Source: Massilia sp. YIM B02769
Lineage (GTDB): Bacteria; Pseudomonadota; Gammaproteobacteria; Burkholderiales; Burkholderiaceae_D
Direction: 5' to 3'
Length of the DNA stretch: 64,000 nt
Assembly (NCBI RefSeq): GCF_030411995.1
Contig: NZ_JASNRC010000005.1
Span: 113,451 to 177,450 of the forward strand
Of the stretch, positions 17,265 through 27,389 are shown piece after piece. Position numbers and translations under genes: made by a program. Position 1 is the first letter of the stretch, and every line of letters starts with the position of its first letter. The notes beneath the pieces were generated by a model. The model searched no databases. It had not been told where the DNA came from and saw only the letters and a program-made list of their open reading frames with translations.

Positions 17265-17319
17265 TGTGCTGTAGCGCGCCGGTGCTGACCGGCGCTCGCC
17301 TGTTTGGGGCGTTCGCAGT

Positions 17320-17513
17320 GGTGGGTTCGAGAACCCACCCTACGCGCTTCTCGGAGCGGCGTGATTGGACGGTTTTGTAGGGTGGACTCCCGAGTCCACG
17401 CTGTCGTACCTGGGCAGGCCGCAATGTGTGAACCAGATCGCGGCGCAAGCAGGCCAGATGAAGCCTCTCGACGGGCACACGCCGTACCGCGTGGACTCGG
17501 GAGTCCACCCTAC
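17320..17513. repeat. Three GTAGGGTGG-type repeats
   Basis: Unit 17320-17343 has the TTCGAGAA core. Units 17377-17400 and 17490-17513 are exact reverse complements with an ACTCCCGAGT core. They fill most of the 271-base gap between the cupin gene and the ECF42 sigma gene; no gene was seen here. Confidence 0.9.
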
Positions 17514-17535
17514 GGGACTGCCTCGGTAGCGGGCC

Positions 17536-18819
17536 TCAGGCATCCTTGGCGCGGGCGCGGTCTTCCAGCAGCGCGCGTTCGCGCGCATTCGTCGTCATGG
17601 CCGCCGCGCGGGTGAATTCGGCGCGGGCTTCCTCCCTTCTTCCCAGCTTTTCCAGCAGATCGCCGCGCACGCTCGGCAGCCACTGGTAATCCTGTAAACG
17701 CGTATCGCCGGCCAGCCTGTCGACCAGGGCCAATCCCGCCGCCGCGCCCTCGGCCATGCCGACCGCCACCGCGCGGTTCAGCTCCACCACCGGCGACGGC
17801 ATGACGCGCGCCAGTTCTCCGTACAGTCCGGCGATTGTCGACCAGTCGGTCTCCTGCGCGGTGCGCGCCTGCGCATGGCAGGCTGCGATTGCCGCCTGCA
17901 GCGCATACGGGCCGTGACGTCCGCCCAGCGCCTCGGCGCGCGCCAGCGCAGCCAGGCCGCGCCGGATCAGGAGCTTGTCCCAGCGCGCGCGGTCCTGGTC
18001 GAGCAGCAGCACCGGCCGGCCGGCGGCATCGACCCGGGCCTTGGCGCGCGCGGCCTGCAATTCCATCAGCGCGGTCAAGCCATGCGCTTCGGGTTCCGCG
18101 GGCGCCAGGCCGGAGAGCATGCGGCCCAGGCGCAGGGCTTCGTCGAGCAGCGCCGGGCGCATCCAGTCGTCGCCGGCGGTGGCTGTGTAGCCTTCGTTGA
18201 AGACGAGGTACACCACCTCGAGCACCGAGCCCAGGCGCTCCGGCAGCGCTTCCGGCGGCGGCAGCTCGAACGGTATGCCGGCCTGACCCAGCGTGCGCTT
18301 GGCGCGCACGATGCGCTGGGCGATCGTCGGCTCCGGCACCAGGAAGGCGCGCGCGATCTCGTGGGTCGACAGGCCGCCGACCAGCTTCAGGGTCAGCGCC
18401 AGCCGCGCTTCCTTCGACAGGACAGGATGGCAGGCGATGAACATCAGGCGCAGCAGGTCGTCGCCGACACCGCTGAGGGCGTCGTCGAGACTGTCGACGA
18501 AATCGGGCACGATGGTCGCCTCCCGCGCTTCCAGGTCGAGCCCGATCTGCTGGAGCTTTTCCCGAAGCAGCTTGTCGCGGCGCAGGCGGTCGAGCGCGGC
18601 GTTCTTTGCCACGCGCATCAGCCAGGCGCCTGGGTTGTCGGGCACGCCGGCGGCCGGCCAGGTTTCCAGCGTGGCCACCAGCGCGTCGCCGGCCAGTTCC
18701 TCAGCCAGGCCGATGTCGCGCACCAGGCGTGCGACACCGGCCACGATCCTGGCCGACTCGATGCGCCAGACCGCGGCGATGGCCTGGTCGGCGCCAGCCC
18801 AGGTGCTTGTTTGCGTCAT
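17536..18819 (-). CDS. ECF42-type RNA polymerase sigma factor with C-terminal extension
   Basis: This 427-residue protein combines sigma region 2 (ESARIVAGVARLVRDIGLAEE, NPGAWLMRVAKNAALDRLRR) and region 4 (ALTLKLVGGLSTHEIARAFLV) with a helical C-terminal extension of about 220 residues (VVYLVFNEGY, LMELQAAR, the degenerate TPR end). This architecture is diagnostic of the ECF42 group, which carries its own extension instead of a cognate anti-sigma factor and is encoded beside DGPF (YCII-related) proteins. Two such genes and a VOC gene lie upstream on the same strand. Its ATGA overlaps the VOC stop (18816-18819). Confidence 0.93.
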   Translation of the reverse strand: MTQTSTWAGADQAIAAVWRIESARIVAGVARLVRDIGLAEELAGDALVATLETWPAAGVPDNPGAWLMRVAKNAALDRLRRDKLLREKLQQIGLDLEAREATIVPDFVDSLDDALSGVGDDLLRLMFIACHPVLSKEARLALTLKLVGGLSTHEIARAFLVPEPTIAQRIVRAKRTLGQAGIPFELPPPEALPERLGSVLEVVYLVFNEGYTATAGDDWMRPALLDEALRLGRMLSGLAPAEPEAHGLTALMELQAARAKARVDAAGRPVLLLDQDRARWDKLLIRRGLAALARAEALGGRHGPYALQAAIAACHAQARTAQETDWSTIAGLYGELARVMPSPVVELNRAVAVGMAEGAAAGLALVDRLAGDTRLQDYQWLPSVRGDLLEKLGRREEARAEFTRAAAMTTNARERALLEDRARAKDA

Positions 18820-19226
18820 GCCTGGGGCGGCACGGCGTTCGGGTCCATGTACATCAGTTCCCAGCCGTGGCCGTCGAGGTCTTCGAAGCTGTGGTAGTAC
18901 ATGAAGCCGTGGTCCTGTTTCTCGTTCGGCGCGCGCCCGCCGCCGGCCACCGCCTTGGCCACCATGCTGTCGACCTGTTCGCGGCTGTCGCAGGACAGGC
19001 AGGTCAGCACCTCGGTACTGGTCCGGGCGTCGGCCACCGGCTTCTTGGTGAAGGTCTGGAAGTAGGCTTCCTGCAGGAGCATGGCGTAGATGTTCTCGCC
19101 GATGATCATGCAGAGCGCGCGCTCGTCGCTGAACTGCGGGTTGAAGGTAAAGCCGAGGCCCGCGAAGAATGCGCGGGTCTTGCCGATGTCCTTCACCGGC
19201 AGGTTGACGAAGATCTGCTTATGCAT
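18816..19226 (-). CDS. VOC (glyoxalase/extradiol-type) family protein
   Basis: This 136-residue protein has a vicinal-oxygen-chelate fold: MHKQIFVNLPVKDIGKTRAFF at the start of module one and DLDGHGWELMYMDP at the end of module two, which holds the usual C-terminal metal glutamate. Proteins of this PhnB/YdeA-like group are common partners of ECF42 sigma factors. Function is unknown; a role in small-molecule resistance or modification is plausible. It is translationally coupled to the sigma gene. Confidence 0.85.
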   Translation of the reverse strand: MHKQIFVNLPVKDIGKTRAFFAGLGFTFNPQFSDERALCMIIGENIYAMLLQEAYFQTFTKKPVADARTSTEVLTCLSCDSREQVDSMVAKAVAGGGRAPNEKQDHGFMYYHSFEDLDGHGWELMYMDPNAVPPQA

Positions 19227-19264
19227 GGGATGTCCCTGTTCTGTGTGGTCGAGGATGGCGCAAC

Positions 19265-19687
19265 TTAATGTCGAGGCTGGCTACCGGCTTCCAGTTCGCG
19301 GAAGCGCTCGATGGCCGGCGTCTCGGGAAAATCGTCGAGCTCGAGAATCTGGCGCACCTCGATTTCGGCGTCCAGCCCTTCGCCGCGCGGGTTTGGGAAG
19401 CGGCGCGCCCACTCAAGGGCTTCCTCCCGTGAGCGCACCCCGATCATGGTGAAGCCGGCGATCATTTCCTTCGATTCCGTGAACGGGCCGTCGATGACGG
19501 TGCGTTCGCCGCCCCGGTAGCGGATGCGCATGCCGCGGCTGCTCGGGTGCAGGCCGCTGGCGTCGAGCAGGACGCCGGCGCGACCGAGTTCGCCGTGGTA
19601 GTCGGCCATTGCATTGAGCAGGTCTTCGCCGGGCATGCAGCCGGCTTCGGACTCTGGCGTCGCTTTGACGATGATCATGAAGCGCAT
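19265..19687 (-). CDS. YCII-related (DGPF) protein
   Basis: This 140-residue protein has the ferredoxin-like YCII fold with MRFMIIVKATPESEAG at the N-terminus and the eponymous DGPF motif in VIDGPFTESKEMIAGFTMI (near residues 66-84). DGPF proteins form the conserved genomic neighbourhood of ECF42 sigma factors and are established targets of that group in Streptomyces. A GGAGA site precedes ATG 19685-19687. It lies 38 bases upstream of the VOC gene. Confidence 0.9.
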   Translation of the reverse strand: MRFMIIVKATPESEAGCMPGEDLLNAMADYHGELGRAGVLLDASGLHPSSRGMRIRYRGGERTVIDGPFTESKEMIAGFTMIGVRSREEALEWARRFPNPRGEGLDAEIEVRQILELDDFPETPAIERFRELEAGSQPRH

Positions 19688-19706
19688 GGTCGTTCTCCTG
19701 TGTGTC

Positions 19707-19752
19707 GAAAGAACCGGCCCGGAGCCGTTGCCCCGTCAACACCGGTTCTTTC
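19707..19752. promoter_or_regulatory. Long inverted repeat upstream of the first DGPF gene
   Basis: GAAAGAACCGG (19707-19717) and CCGGTTCTTTC (19742-19752) are perfect 11-bp arms around 24 bases. The element lies 20 bases upstream of the start at 19687 and could be an operator for that gene or a terminator for the upstream DGPF gene; sequence alone does not decide. Confidence 0.5.
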
Positions 19753-19813
19753 CATGACGACGAACGGACGGGCCGGGAATCGACACGCCATGCAAACATT
19801 TTTCAGCGCAGGC

Positions 19814-20170
19814 TCAACTTTCGTAGCACGGCGCCAGGGCACGCACCTCGACTGTTGCCCACTCCGCGGCCGGACAGCGGGCGGCCAGCGCCACCGCCTC
19901 CTCGTGCGTGGCCACATTCACGTGGAAAAAGCCGCCGATCATTTCCTTGGCTTCCGCAAACGGCCCGTCGACGACGCGCGCCTGGCCGTTGTCCTTCGTG
20001 ACGCGCGTGGCCCGGGCCAGCGGCGCCAGCGATTGCGCATCCAGCAGCACGCCTTCTTCACGCAAGGCATCGCCGAAGCGCAGCATGCGCTCGTACAGGG
20101 CACGGCCCTCGAGGTCGGAGCGGGTGGCGCGCTGGCCGACGGGCTCGTGGATCAGCAACATATAGGACAT
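19814..20170 (-). CDS. YCII-related (DGPF) protein
   Basis: This 118-residue protein is a second YCII-domain member: MSYMLLIHEPVGQR starts the fold and VVDGPFAEAKEMIGGFFHV carries the DGPF motif. The ribosome site AAGGAG precedes ATG 20168-20170. The open frame extends upstream to 20290, but that extension is non-homologous. It is the most upstream gene of the ECF42 cluster, 126 bases before the next DGPF gene. Confidence 0.9.
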   Translation of the reverse strand: MSYMLLIHEPVGQRATRSDLEGRALYERMLRFGDALREEGVLLDAQSLAPLARATRVTKDNGQARVVDGPFAEAKEMIGGFFHVNVATHEEAVALAARCPAAEWATVEVRALAPCYES

Positions 20171-20475
20171 GGGGCTCCTTGGCGAGGTGTGGAGTAAATG
20201 TCGGAAGGTGACAGAATCACAATCACGCATTCTACGTGCGGACTGCCCAGTCAAGCACGCTGCGGCGCGCAAAAATCCCGGCTGGCGCAATCGTGCGCGC
20301 GCTGCTGTGTTGGCGCGACAGGAACATTGGCCAACTGCGCGGTGGGCACAGATTGCGCTCGGAATTGGCTGAGGCGCCGTCCGACAGTTCCTACAGATGT
20401 ATCGCGTTATCTCCTATTGTTCCTCGCTGCCCACGCGCTACCATGGGTCATCGACATGCAAAGCGGGAGGCAACG
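20171..20475. other. Intergenic region with no recognised gene
   Basis: About 305 bases separate the divergent DGPF and Gln/Ser-rich protein genes. It should hold both promoters. I see no RNA gene, no repeat of the GTAGGG family and no coding frame that I would defend. Confidence 0.4.
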
Positions 20476-20955
20476 ATGGGTGAAAACAAGGGTAAAGGTA
20501 CGAAAGGCCGGAATTACGACGAACTGAGCGGCGTCGGCACCAGCAGTGCCGGCATCACCGGTACCACCGGTAACCTGAACAACGGTGTACGCGACGGCGG
20601 CATCGGCAAGCCATCCTCGCGCGACAGCGGCAACCGGGCCGGCAACATGCAATCGGCCGAGATCGACGACGATGTCACGCCGGCGCTCGGCACGGGCAGC
20701 CGCTCGGGCGGCGCCGCAGGCAACCAGCAAAGCGGACTGCAGCAGCAACAGCAGTCCGGCCAGCAGCAGTCCGGTTCCCTGCAGTCGCAATCAGGCTCGC
20801 GGCAATCGGGTTCGCAGCAACCAGATTCGCAGCAATCAGGTTCGCAGCAGTCGGGGTCCCAGCAGTCCCAATCCGGGCAATCCGGATCGCAACAATCCAG
20901 CACATTGCAATCGAAGCGCAGTCTGGACCAGGACGTGTTGGGCAAGGAGAACTGA
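20476..20955 (+). CDS. Gln/Ser/Gly-rich low-complexity protein
   Basis: This 159-residue soluble protein starts MGENKGKGTKGRNYDELSG and from about residue 75 becomes a tract of SGSQQ-, QQSG- and SQQ-type repeats (about 60 residues). It is likely disordered. GGGAGG at 20465-20470 precedes ATG 20476. The N-terminal GTSSAGITGTTG resembles GTSSAGSMGTGGTG in the protein at 6288. Possible roles are stress protection or aggregation-prone assembly; none is shown. Confidence 0.65.
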   Translation: MGENKGKGTKGRNYDELSGVGTSSAGITGTTGNLNNGVRDGGIGKPSSRDSGNRAGNMQSAEIDDDVTPALGTGSRSGGAAGNQQSGLQQQQQSGQQQSGSLQSQSGSRQSGSQQPDSQQSGSQQSGSQQSQSGQSGSQQSSTLQSKRSLDQDVLGKEN

Positions 20956-21084
20956 GGCTCCGGCGGCATCCTCCGCCGCCACGACTCCGACCGGCGCAGG
21001 CGCTGCGGTACCATCCGCACGCCTGCGCATCCTTGCGTACAGCCGCGGCACGTGCAGGGCGCCGCCCACCTCACCTGACATCCC

Positions 21085-21636
21085 ATGCGAATACTGCTGC
21101 GCAGCCTGGTCCTGATCGTGCTCTTTGTCGGCGCCTATGCGCTGTTCGGTCCCTACATCAAGAACGCGCTGTACGCGATGCGCCTGGCCGCGCAGCCGGT
21201 ACCGACCGCGCTGCCGGTACCGGTACGTGGCGTCGAGCCGCGCGCCCTGCGCGACACCTGGGGCGGCGCACGCAGCGGTGGCCGCAGGCACGAGGGCATC
21301 GACATCTTCGCCAGGCGTGGCACGGCCGTGATCTCGTCCACCGAGGGCGTGGTCCTGCGCGTCAGCACCAACAACCTGGGCGGCCAGGTGGTCTGGGTGC
21401 TCGGACCGGGCGGCCAGCGCCATTATTACGCCCACCTCGACAGCTATGCCGACATCGAGAACGGCCAGCGCGTCCGTCCCGGCACCATCCTCGGCTACGT
21501 CGGCACAACCGGCAACGCGGCCGGCACGCCGCCGCACCTGCACTACGGCATCTACGAAAGCGGCGGCGCCATCAATCCCTACCCCCTGCTGCGCGCGCAA
21601 GCCGCGCCGGCGCGCACGACGACACCCGCGCGCTGA
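21085..21636 (+). CDS. M23 family metallopeptidase
   Basis: This 183-residue protein has one N-terminal membrane anchor (residues about 6-25) and a LytM/peptidase M23 domain with zinc ligands RRHEGID (His69, Asp73) and PHLHYG (His151, His153), plus YYAHLD with His117. All catalytic residues are present, unlike degenerate EnvC-type activators. It probably cuts peptidoglycan crosslinks in the periplasm. It stands between the Gln/Ser-rich protein gene and an ankyrin gene on the same strand, with gaps of 129 and 56 bases. Confidence 0.9.
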   Translation: MRILLRSLVLIVLFVGAYALFGPYIKNALYAMRLAAQPVPTALPVPVRGVEPRALRDTWGGARSGGRRHEGIDIFARRGTAVISSTEGVVLRVSTNNLGGQVVWVLGPGGQRHYYAHLDSYADIENGQRVRPGTILGYVGTTGNAAGTPPHLHYGIYESGGAINPYPLLRAQAAPARTTTPAR

Positions 21637-21692
21637 CGCCATTTTCCTGGCTGTGATGTAATGCAGGCTCGCATACCGAACAGGAGAACCCG

Positions 21693-22235
21693 ATGCAATC
21701 CCAGGAACCGCCACGCCCCGCCAACCCGAGCGAACTCGACGAAGACACCCTCGCCTTGGTGCGCCGCGTGTTCCAGCATGCGCGCACCGGCGAGGCGGGC
21801 GAGCTGGCCACCCTCCTCGGCCAGGGCCTGCCGCCCAACCTGCGCAACGAACGCGGCGACAGCCTGCTGATGCTGGCCTGCTACCACGGCCACCTGGACG
21901 CCGCCCGCGTCCTGCTCGAACACGGCGCCGACCCGGAACTCCTGAACGATGCGGGCCAGACCCCGCTGGCCGGTGCCGCCTTCAAGGGTGACCTGGCGGT
22001 AGCGACCCTGCTGCTCGACAGCGGCGCCGGGGTCGACGCCTCCGGCCCGAACGGCAAGACCGCACTGATGATCGCCGCCATGTTCAACCGCGTCGACATC
22101 GCCCGCCTGCTGCTGGCCCGCGGCGCCGACCCCTACGCCGTCGACGCCACCGGCATCTCCGCCCTCGACGCCGCCGCGAAAATGGGCGCCGACGACACCG
22201 TCGCCCTCCTCACGTCGATCACCGAAGAACGCTAA
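21693..22235 (+). CDS. Ankyrin repeat protein
   Basis: This 180-residue protein holds four ankyrin repeats after a short N-terminal helix: GDSLLMLACYHGHLDAARVLLEHG, GQTPLAGAAFKGDLAVATLLLDSG, GKTALMIAAMFNRVDIARLLLARG and a C-terminal GISALDAAAKMGADD (residues about 49-175). No signal peptide or catalytic domain is present, so it probably mediates a protein contact in the cytoplasm. It follows the M23 gene by 56 bases and may be cotranscribed. Its stop is followed by a GTAGGGTGG repeat within three bases. Confidence 0.88.
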   Translation: MQSQEPPRPANPSELDEDTLALVRRVFQHARTGEAGELATLLGQGLPPNLRNERGDSLLMLACYHGHLDAARVLLEHGADPELLNDAGQTPLAGAAFKGDLAVATLLLDSGAGVDASGPNGKTALMIAAMFNRVDIARLLLARGADPYAVDATGISALDAAAKMGADDTVALLTSITEER

Positions 22236-22238
22236 CAC

Positions 22239-22365
22239 GTAGGGTGGACCGGGCCGCGCAAGGCGGCTGTGCCGTCCACGCGTTCAACCAGCACTCGATA
22301 AGCCACGACCTCTGCAAGAATCGCTTACCGATGAATACGTAGGGTGGGCGCCCCGTGCCCACGCG
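22239..22365. repeat. Two GTAGGGTGG-type repeats, same orientation
   Basis: Unit 22239-22282 is a long variant with the core CCGGGCCGCGCAAGGCGG and ends GTAGGGTGG and GTCCACGCG. Unit 22339-22365 is a short variant (GTAGGGTGGGCGCCCCGTGC then CCACGCG). They lie in the gap between the ankyrin gene and pobA. Confidence 0.85.
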
Positions 22366-22419
22366 TCCAACGACCGCAGAATCAATCGCGCTACGAGCAT
22401 CAACCCGCTATCGCGTCGC

Positions 22420-23670
<1,251 letters not shown>

Positions 23671-23707
23671 CTATTTTTGCATTCCCTTGCAGACACCGAG
23701 GACCGCC

Positions 23708-24652
23708 ATGCCCGTTTCGCCCTCCGCGCGCACGTTTCCCGCTACCGCCCAGATCCCGCAATTCGCCTTGTATGGCGAGCTCACGCGGGGCACGGATGCC
23801 GAAGGCGTGCACATCGAGCTGATCGAAACGCGCAGCCGCAAATACGACTGGCATATCGACACCCATACCCACGCCGGCCTGTTCCAGGTACTTTTTTTAC
23901 TCGGTGGACAGGTCCGTGCGAACATCGACGGCGCCCTGTGGGAATGCGACGCGCCGGTGGCATTGACGATCCACCCTTCGCTGCCGCACGGCTTCGACTT
24001 TTCGGAAGAAGCGCACGGCTACGTGCTGACCATCGACCAGAACATGCTGTTCGCCGCCGCAGGCCACGAGGGCGATCTGTTCACGCCGCTGTTCGTGCAG
24101 CCGCTCGCCGTCCAGCTCGACGCCGTACCCGAGACCGCCGCGCGCATCGAGGCCCTGCTGCAGAACCTGATCTTCGAGGCCGCCTGGCCGCGCCAGGGGC
24201 ACACGCTGATGCTGGAATGGCTGGCGCGCAGCGCACTCCTGATGCTGGTGCGCGTGCAGGCCGAACGGAGGATTGCCGATACTTCGGGGCGCGGGGATTT
24301 CGAGCTGTTCAGCCGCTTCCGGGTGGAGGTGGAGCGGCACTACAAGGAGCAGTGGCAGGTCGGGCGCTATGCCGACCTGCTGCGGGTGGCGCCAACGCGG
24401 CTGAACCGCCTGTGCCTGAAACTGTCGGGGAAGTCGGCCTTCGAGATCACGCAAGACCGCCTGATGCTGGAGGCCTGCCGCAAGCTGACCTATGTACCGG
24501 CGGGGATCGCCAGCATCGCCTATGAACTCGGGTTCCAGGACCCGGCCTACTTCAGCCGGCTGTTCAAGAAGCTGGTCAAGGTGACGCCGAAGGAATTCCG
24601 ACAGCAGACCCAGCACGGCACGGCCGGAGCGAGCGGCGACTCCCCGGCCTGA
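23708..24652 (+). CDS. pobR: AraC family regulator, PobR-like
   Basis: This 314-residue protein has an N-terminal cupin-like sensor domain (HTHAGLFQVLFLLGGQVRANID at about 60-80) and a C-terminal AraC double HTH (VGRYADLLRVAPTRLNRLC, then IASIAYELGFQDPAYFSRLFKKLVKVTPKEFR). Its divergent placement 121 bases from pobA supports a role as 4-hydroxybenzoate-responsive activator of pobA. ATG 23708 is chosen as the start of the conserved region; no perfect palindrome is visible in the shared intergenic region. AraC-type PobR is distinct from the IclR-type PobR of Acinetobacter. Confidence 0.85.
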   Translation: MPVSPSARTFPATAQIPQFALYGELTRGTDAEGVHIELIETRSRKYDWHIDTHTHAGLFQVLFLLGGQVRANIDGALWECDAPVALTIHPSLPHGFDFSEEAHGYVLTIDQNMLFAAAGHEGDLFTPLFVQPLAVQLDAVPETAARIEALLQNLIFEAAWPRQGHTLMLEWLARSALLMLVRVQAERRIADTSGRGDFELFSRFRVEVERHYKEQWQVGRYADLLRVAPTRLNRLCLKLSGKSAFEITQDRLMLEACRKLTYVPAGIASIAYELGFQDPAYFSRLFKKLVKVTPKEFRQQTQHGTAGASGDSPA

Positions 24653-24703
24653 TCGCATAAGGACGTGCCGCCTGCGCTGCGGGTGCGCAGGCGGGCGCGC
24701 ACA

Positions 24704-27109
24704 TTACCAGGTGTAACCGGCCTTCAGGTAGTAGAAGCGGCCATTGAAACCGTTCGGCGCCCACACGCTGTACGGCTGGGTGCCGTTCACGTTCAGGTTC
24801 GACAGCGACGTCACCTGCGCCGGGTAGCGGTTGGTCACGTTGTCGATGCCGGCCGTCAGGCGCCACCCGCTGCCGACGCGCACGCTGGCGGCCAGGTCCA
24901 GCACCCATTGCGGATCGTAGGTCTGGTCGCGGGTCGGGTCGTTTTGCGGCACGGTGAACTCGCCGTAGCGCGTGACGGTGGCGCGGCCATTCCACATGCC
25001 GCGCGTGTAGTCGCCCGACAGGCTGAACTTGTCCTTCGGCGAACCGACGGTCAGGCGGTTCACGGTCTGGCGGTCCACCAGCACCAGGTTCTGCTCGGCC
25101 AGCACGGCCGGCGTATCGGCCACGCGCTTCACCTCGTTGTCGTTGTGGTTGTAAGCCAGGGTCAGGTCGGCACGCCCGTACTGCTGCAGGTTCAGGCGGT
25201 AGGTGCTGACCAGGTCCACGCCTTTGGTCCGGGTGTCGACGGCATTCGTGAAGTAGCGCGCGGCGCCGACGTACACGCCGCGGGCCGCCAGCGCGCCCGC
25301 CAGGTCCGGCTTGTTCGCCAGCTGCAGGTTCGACGAGAACACGATGCGGTCGTCGATGTCGATGCGATAGAGGTCGAGCGTCGTGGTCCAGTTGCGGGTT
25401 GGCTGCCACTGCGCGCCGATGCTCAGGTTGCGCGCCTTTTCCGCCTTCAGCGGCTGCGCGCCGAGCAAGGCGGCGGCGGCGCTGGCGACCGGGAAGGTGC
25501 CGGTTTCGACCAGGGCGCTGTTGCCGTTCACCAGCAGCGAATTGGTGGTCGTGATCGTGTAGAACGACTGGGCCAGCGACGGCGCACGGAAGCCGCTCGA
25601 CGCGGTGCCGCGCAGCGCGAACTCTGGCGTGAAGGCATAGCGCGCCGAGGCCTTGGCCGAGGTCGTGTTGCCGAAGTCGCTGTAGCGCTCGTGGCGCAGC
25701 GCGAGGGAGCCGGACAGTTCCTGCGTGATGTCGCCTTCCAGGTTCAGGTAGAGCGACTTGTTGTTGCGGGTGTTCTTGCCGGCGTTTTCGGGACGGAAGC
25801 CGGCATAACCCTGGGCGCCGGAGCCGAAGTAGGAATTCGCTTCGCCCGCACCGATTTCATACGACTCGAAACGCGCTTCGGCGCCGACTGCCACCGTCAG
25901 CGGGCCGCTCATGAAGGAGACCGGGATGTCGCGCGCGACGTCGAGGTTCGCCAGCTTCTGGGTCGAGGTCAGCTCGCCGGCATAGAAGCGCGTCGGGCTG
26001 GTGGCGCCCAGGTCGTAGTTGACGGTGTTGTCGACGTCCAGCGTGAAACGGTTGCGGCCGAAGTTCACGCTGGCGTCCCAGCGCCAGCCGGCCAGGTCGC
26101 CGCGCAGGCCGGTAACCAGCGAGGAATCGACCGACTTGCTGTCGAGCAGAGGCTGGAAGCCTTCCGGATACAGCGGGGTGCGCAGCGCGGTCTGGAAGTC
26201 GTTGGTGAAAGCGGTGCGGAAGGTCGCCGCCGACGAGGTCTTGCGCTCGCCGTAGTTGGCAAAGGCGTACCAGTCGAGGTTCTCGTTGATGCGGTACTGG
26301 CTGTTGGCAAAGACCGTGCGCGGCTTGCTGTCGGGGTCGCCGTAGCGCTGGGTCACCGTGCCCTGGCGCGGGCCGGCGGACAGGCGCGGATCGGGGAAGG
26401 AACGGTTGGTGAAGTCGCGGTCGGCCGCTTCCACGGCCACGCGCACCCAGCCGTCGTCGCCCAGCTTGAAGCCGGTCGAGCCGCGCACGGTGACCTGTTC
26501 GCCGTCGCCCTTGTCGTACTGGCCATAGACGATCTCGGCTTCGCCGCCTTCGGCGCCTTTTTTCAGGATGATGTTGACCACGCCGGCAATCGCATCCGAA
26601 CCATATTGGGCCGCCGCGCCGTCGCGCAGCACCTCGATGCGCTCGATCGCCGCCAGCGGAATCGCGTTGAGGTCGACCGGGGCCGAGCCGCGGCCGAGCG
26701 TGCCGTTGACGTTGACGACCGACGATGCATGGCGGCGCTTGCCGTTCACCAGCACCAGGGTCTGGTCGGGCGACAGGCCGCGCAGCTGCGCCGGACGCAC
26801 CGCGTCGCTGGCGTCGGCGCCGCTCGGGCGCGGGAAGTTCATCGATGGCAGCAGGCGCGACAGCACGGTGGCGAGTTCGCCCGAACCGGTGCTCAGCAAC
26901 TCCTTGGTGCCGATGACGTCGACCGGCGATTCGGAGTCGAGGGTGCGGCGGTTCAGGGAACGCGTGCCCGTGACGACGACGGTTTGCAGCTGCGCCGATT
27001 CATCTTGTTGGGCTTGCGGGGTCTGCGCGGCCGCCGGCACCGCGCTGGCGATCAGGCCGAGGATCAGCAAGGCGCGGGCCGGGTTGGCGTGTGGATGTTT
27101 GCAGCTCAT
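24704..27109 (-). CDS. TonB-dependent outer membrane receptor
   Basis: This 801-residue receptor has a signal peptide (cleavage near AAAQ, about residue 30), a TonB-box-like stretch (ESAQLQTVVVTGTRSLNRRT), a plug domain (ESPVDVIGTKELLSTGSGELATVLSRLLPSMNFPRPSG) and a 22-strand beta-barrel ending in aromatic YYLKAGYTW. The NGKRRHASSVVNVNGTLGRG segment is typical of TonB receptor plugs. The ligand is unknown; its place between pobR and the pca genes suggests an aromatic or siderophore-like substrate, which is inference. ATG 27107-27109 starts the signal peptide and is preceded by AAGGAA. Confidence 0.9.
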   Translation of the reverse strand: MSCKHPHANPARALLILGLIASAVPAAAQTPQAQQDESAQLQTVVVTGTRSLNRRTLDSESPVDVIGTKELLSTGSGELATVLSRLLPSMNFPRPSGADASDAVRPAQLRGLSPDQTLVLVNGKRRHASSVVNVNGTLGRGSAPVDLNAIPLAAIERIEVLRDGAAAQYGSDAIAGVVNIILKKGAEGGEAEIVYGQYDKGDGEQVTVRGSTGFKLGDDGWVRVAVEAADRDFTNRSFPDPRLSAGPRQGTVTQRYGDPDSKPRTVFANSQYRINENLDWYAFANYGERKTSSAATFRTAFTNDFQTALRTPLYPEGFQPLLDSKSVDSSLVTGLRGDLAGWRWDASVNFGRNRFTLDVDNTVNYDLGATSPTRFYAGELTSTQKLANLDVARDIPVSFMSGPLTVAVGAEARFESYEIGAGEANSYFGSGAQGYAGFRPENAGKNTRNNKSLYLNLEGDITQELSGSLALRHERYSDFGNTTSAKASARYAFTPEFALRGTASSGFRAPSLAQSFYTITTTNSLLVNGNSALVETGTFPVASAAAALLGAQPLKAEKARNLSIGAQWQPTRNWTTTLDLYRIDIDDRIVFSSNLQLANKPDLAGALAARGVYVGAARYFTNAVDTRTKGVDLVSTYRLNLQQYGRADLTLAYNHNDNEVKRVADTPAVLAEQNLVLVDRQTVNRLTVGSPKDKFSLSGDYTRGMWNGRATVTRYGEFTVPQNDPTRDQTYDPQWVLDLAASVRVGSGWRLTAGIDNVTNRYPAQVTSLSNLNVNGTQPYSVWAPNGFNGRFYYLKAGYTW

Positions 27110-27389
27110 GGGTTCCTTCTCTTGTTCTTGAATGTAGAGCGGCAGCACCCTGGCTGCCGACGGGAAGCAAGCTTAGCAGGCACAGAATGGCAATTCCAAT
27201 ACCGATTACGCTTATGCTTATGCGTGCGGTGCTGCCGGACCCTCTCGTGTGAGAGCGGCCCTGTTTGCCCTGATAGGTTCGGCGTCTGCTTGCTTAACGG
27301 AAAATGTCGATGCACCGGCGAAGCGGGCGACAGCAGCGGTTTCCGCCCTGCCGGTTTCGCCGCAAGACCGCACACACTACTGAGGATCT

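Noticed and set aside
20740-20900. CRISPR-like or VNTR repeats
   Set aside because: The repeats are in-frame codons for SGSQQ-type repeats inside a coding sequence.
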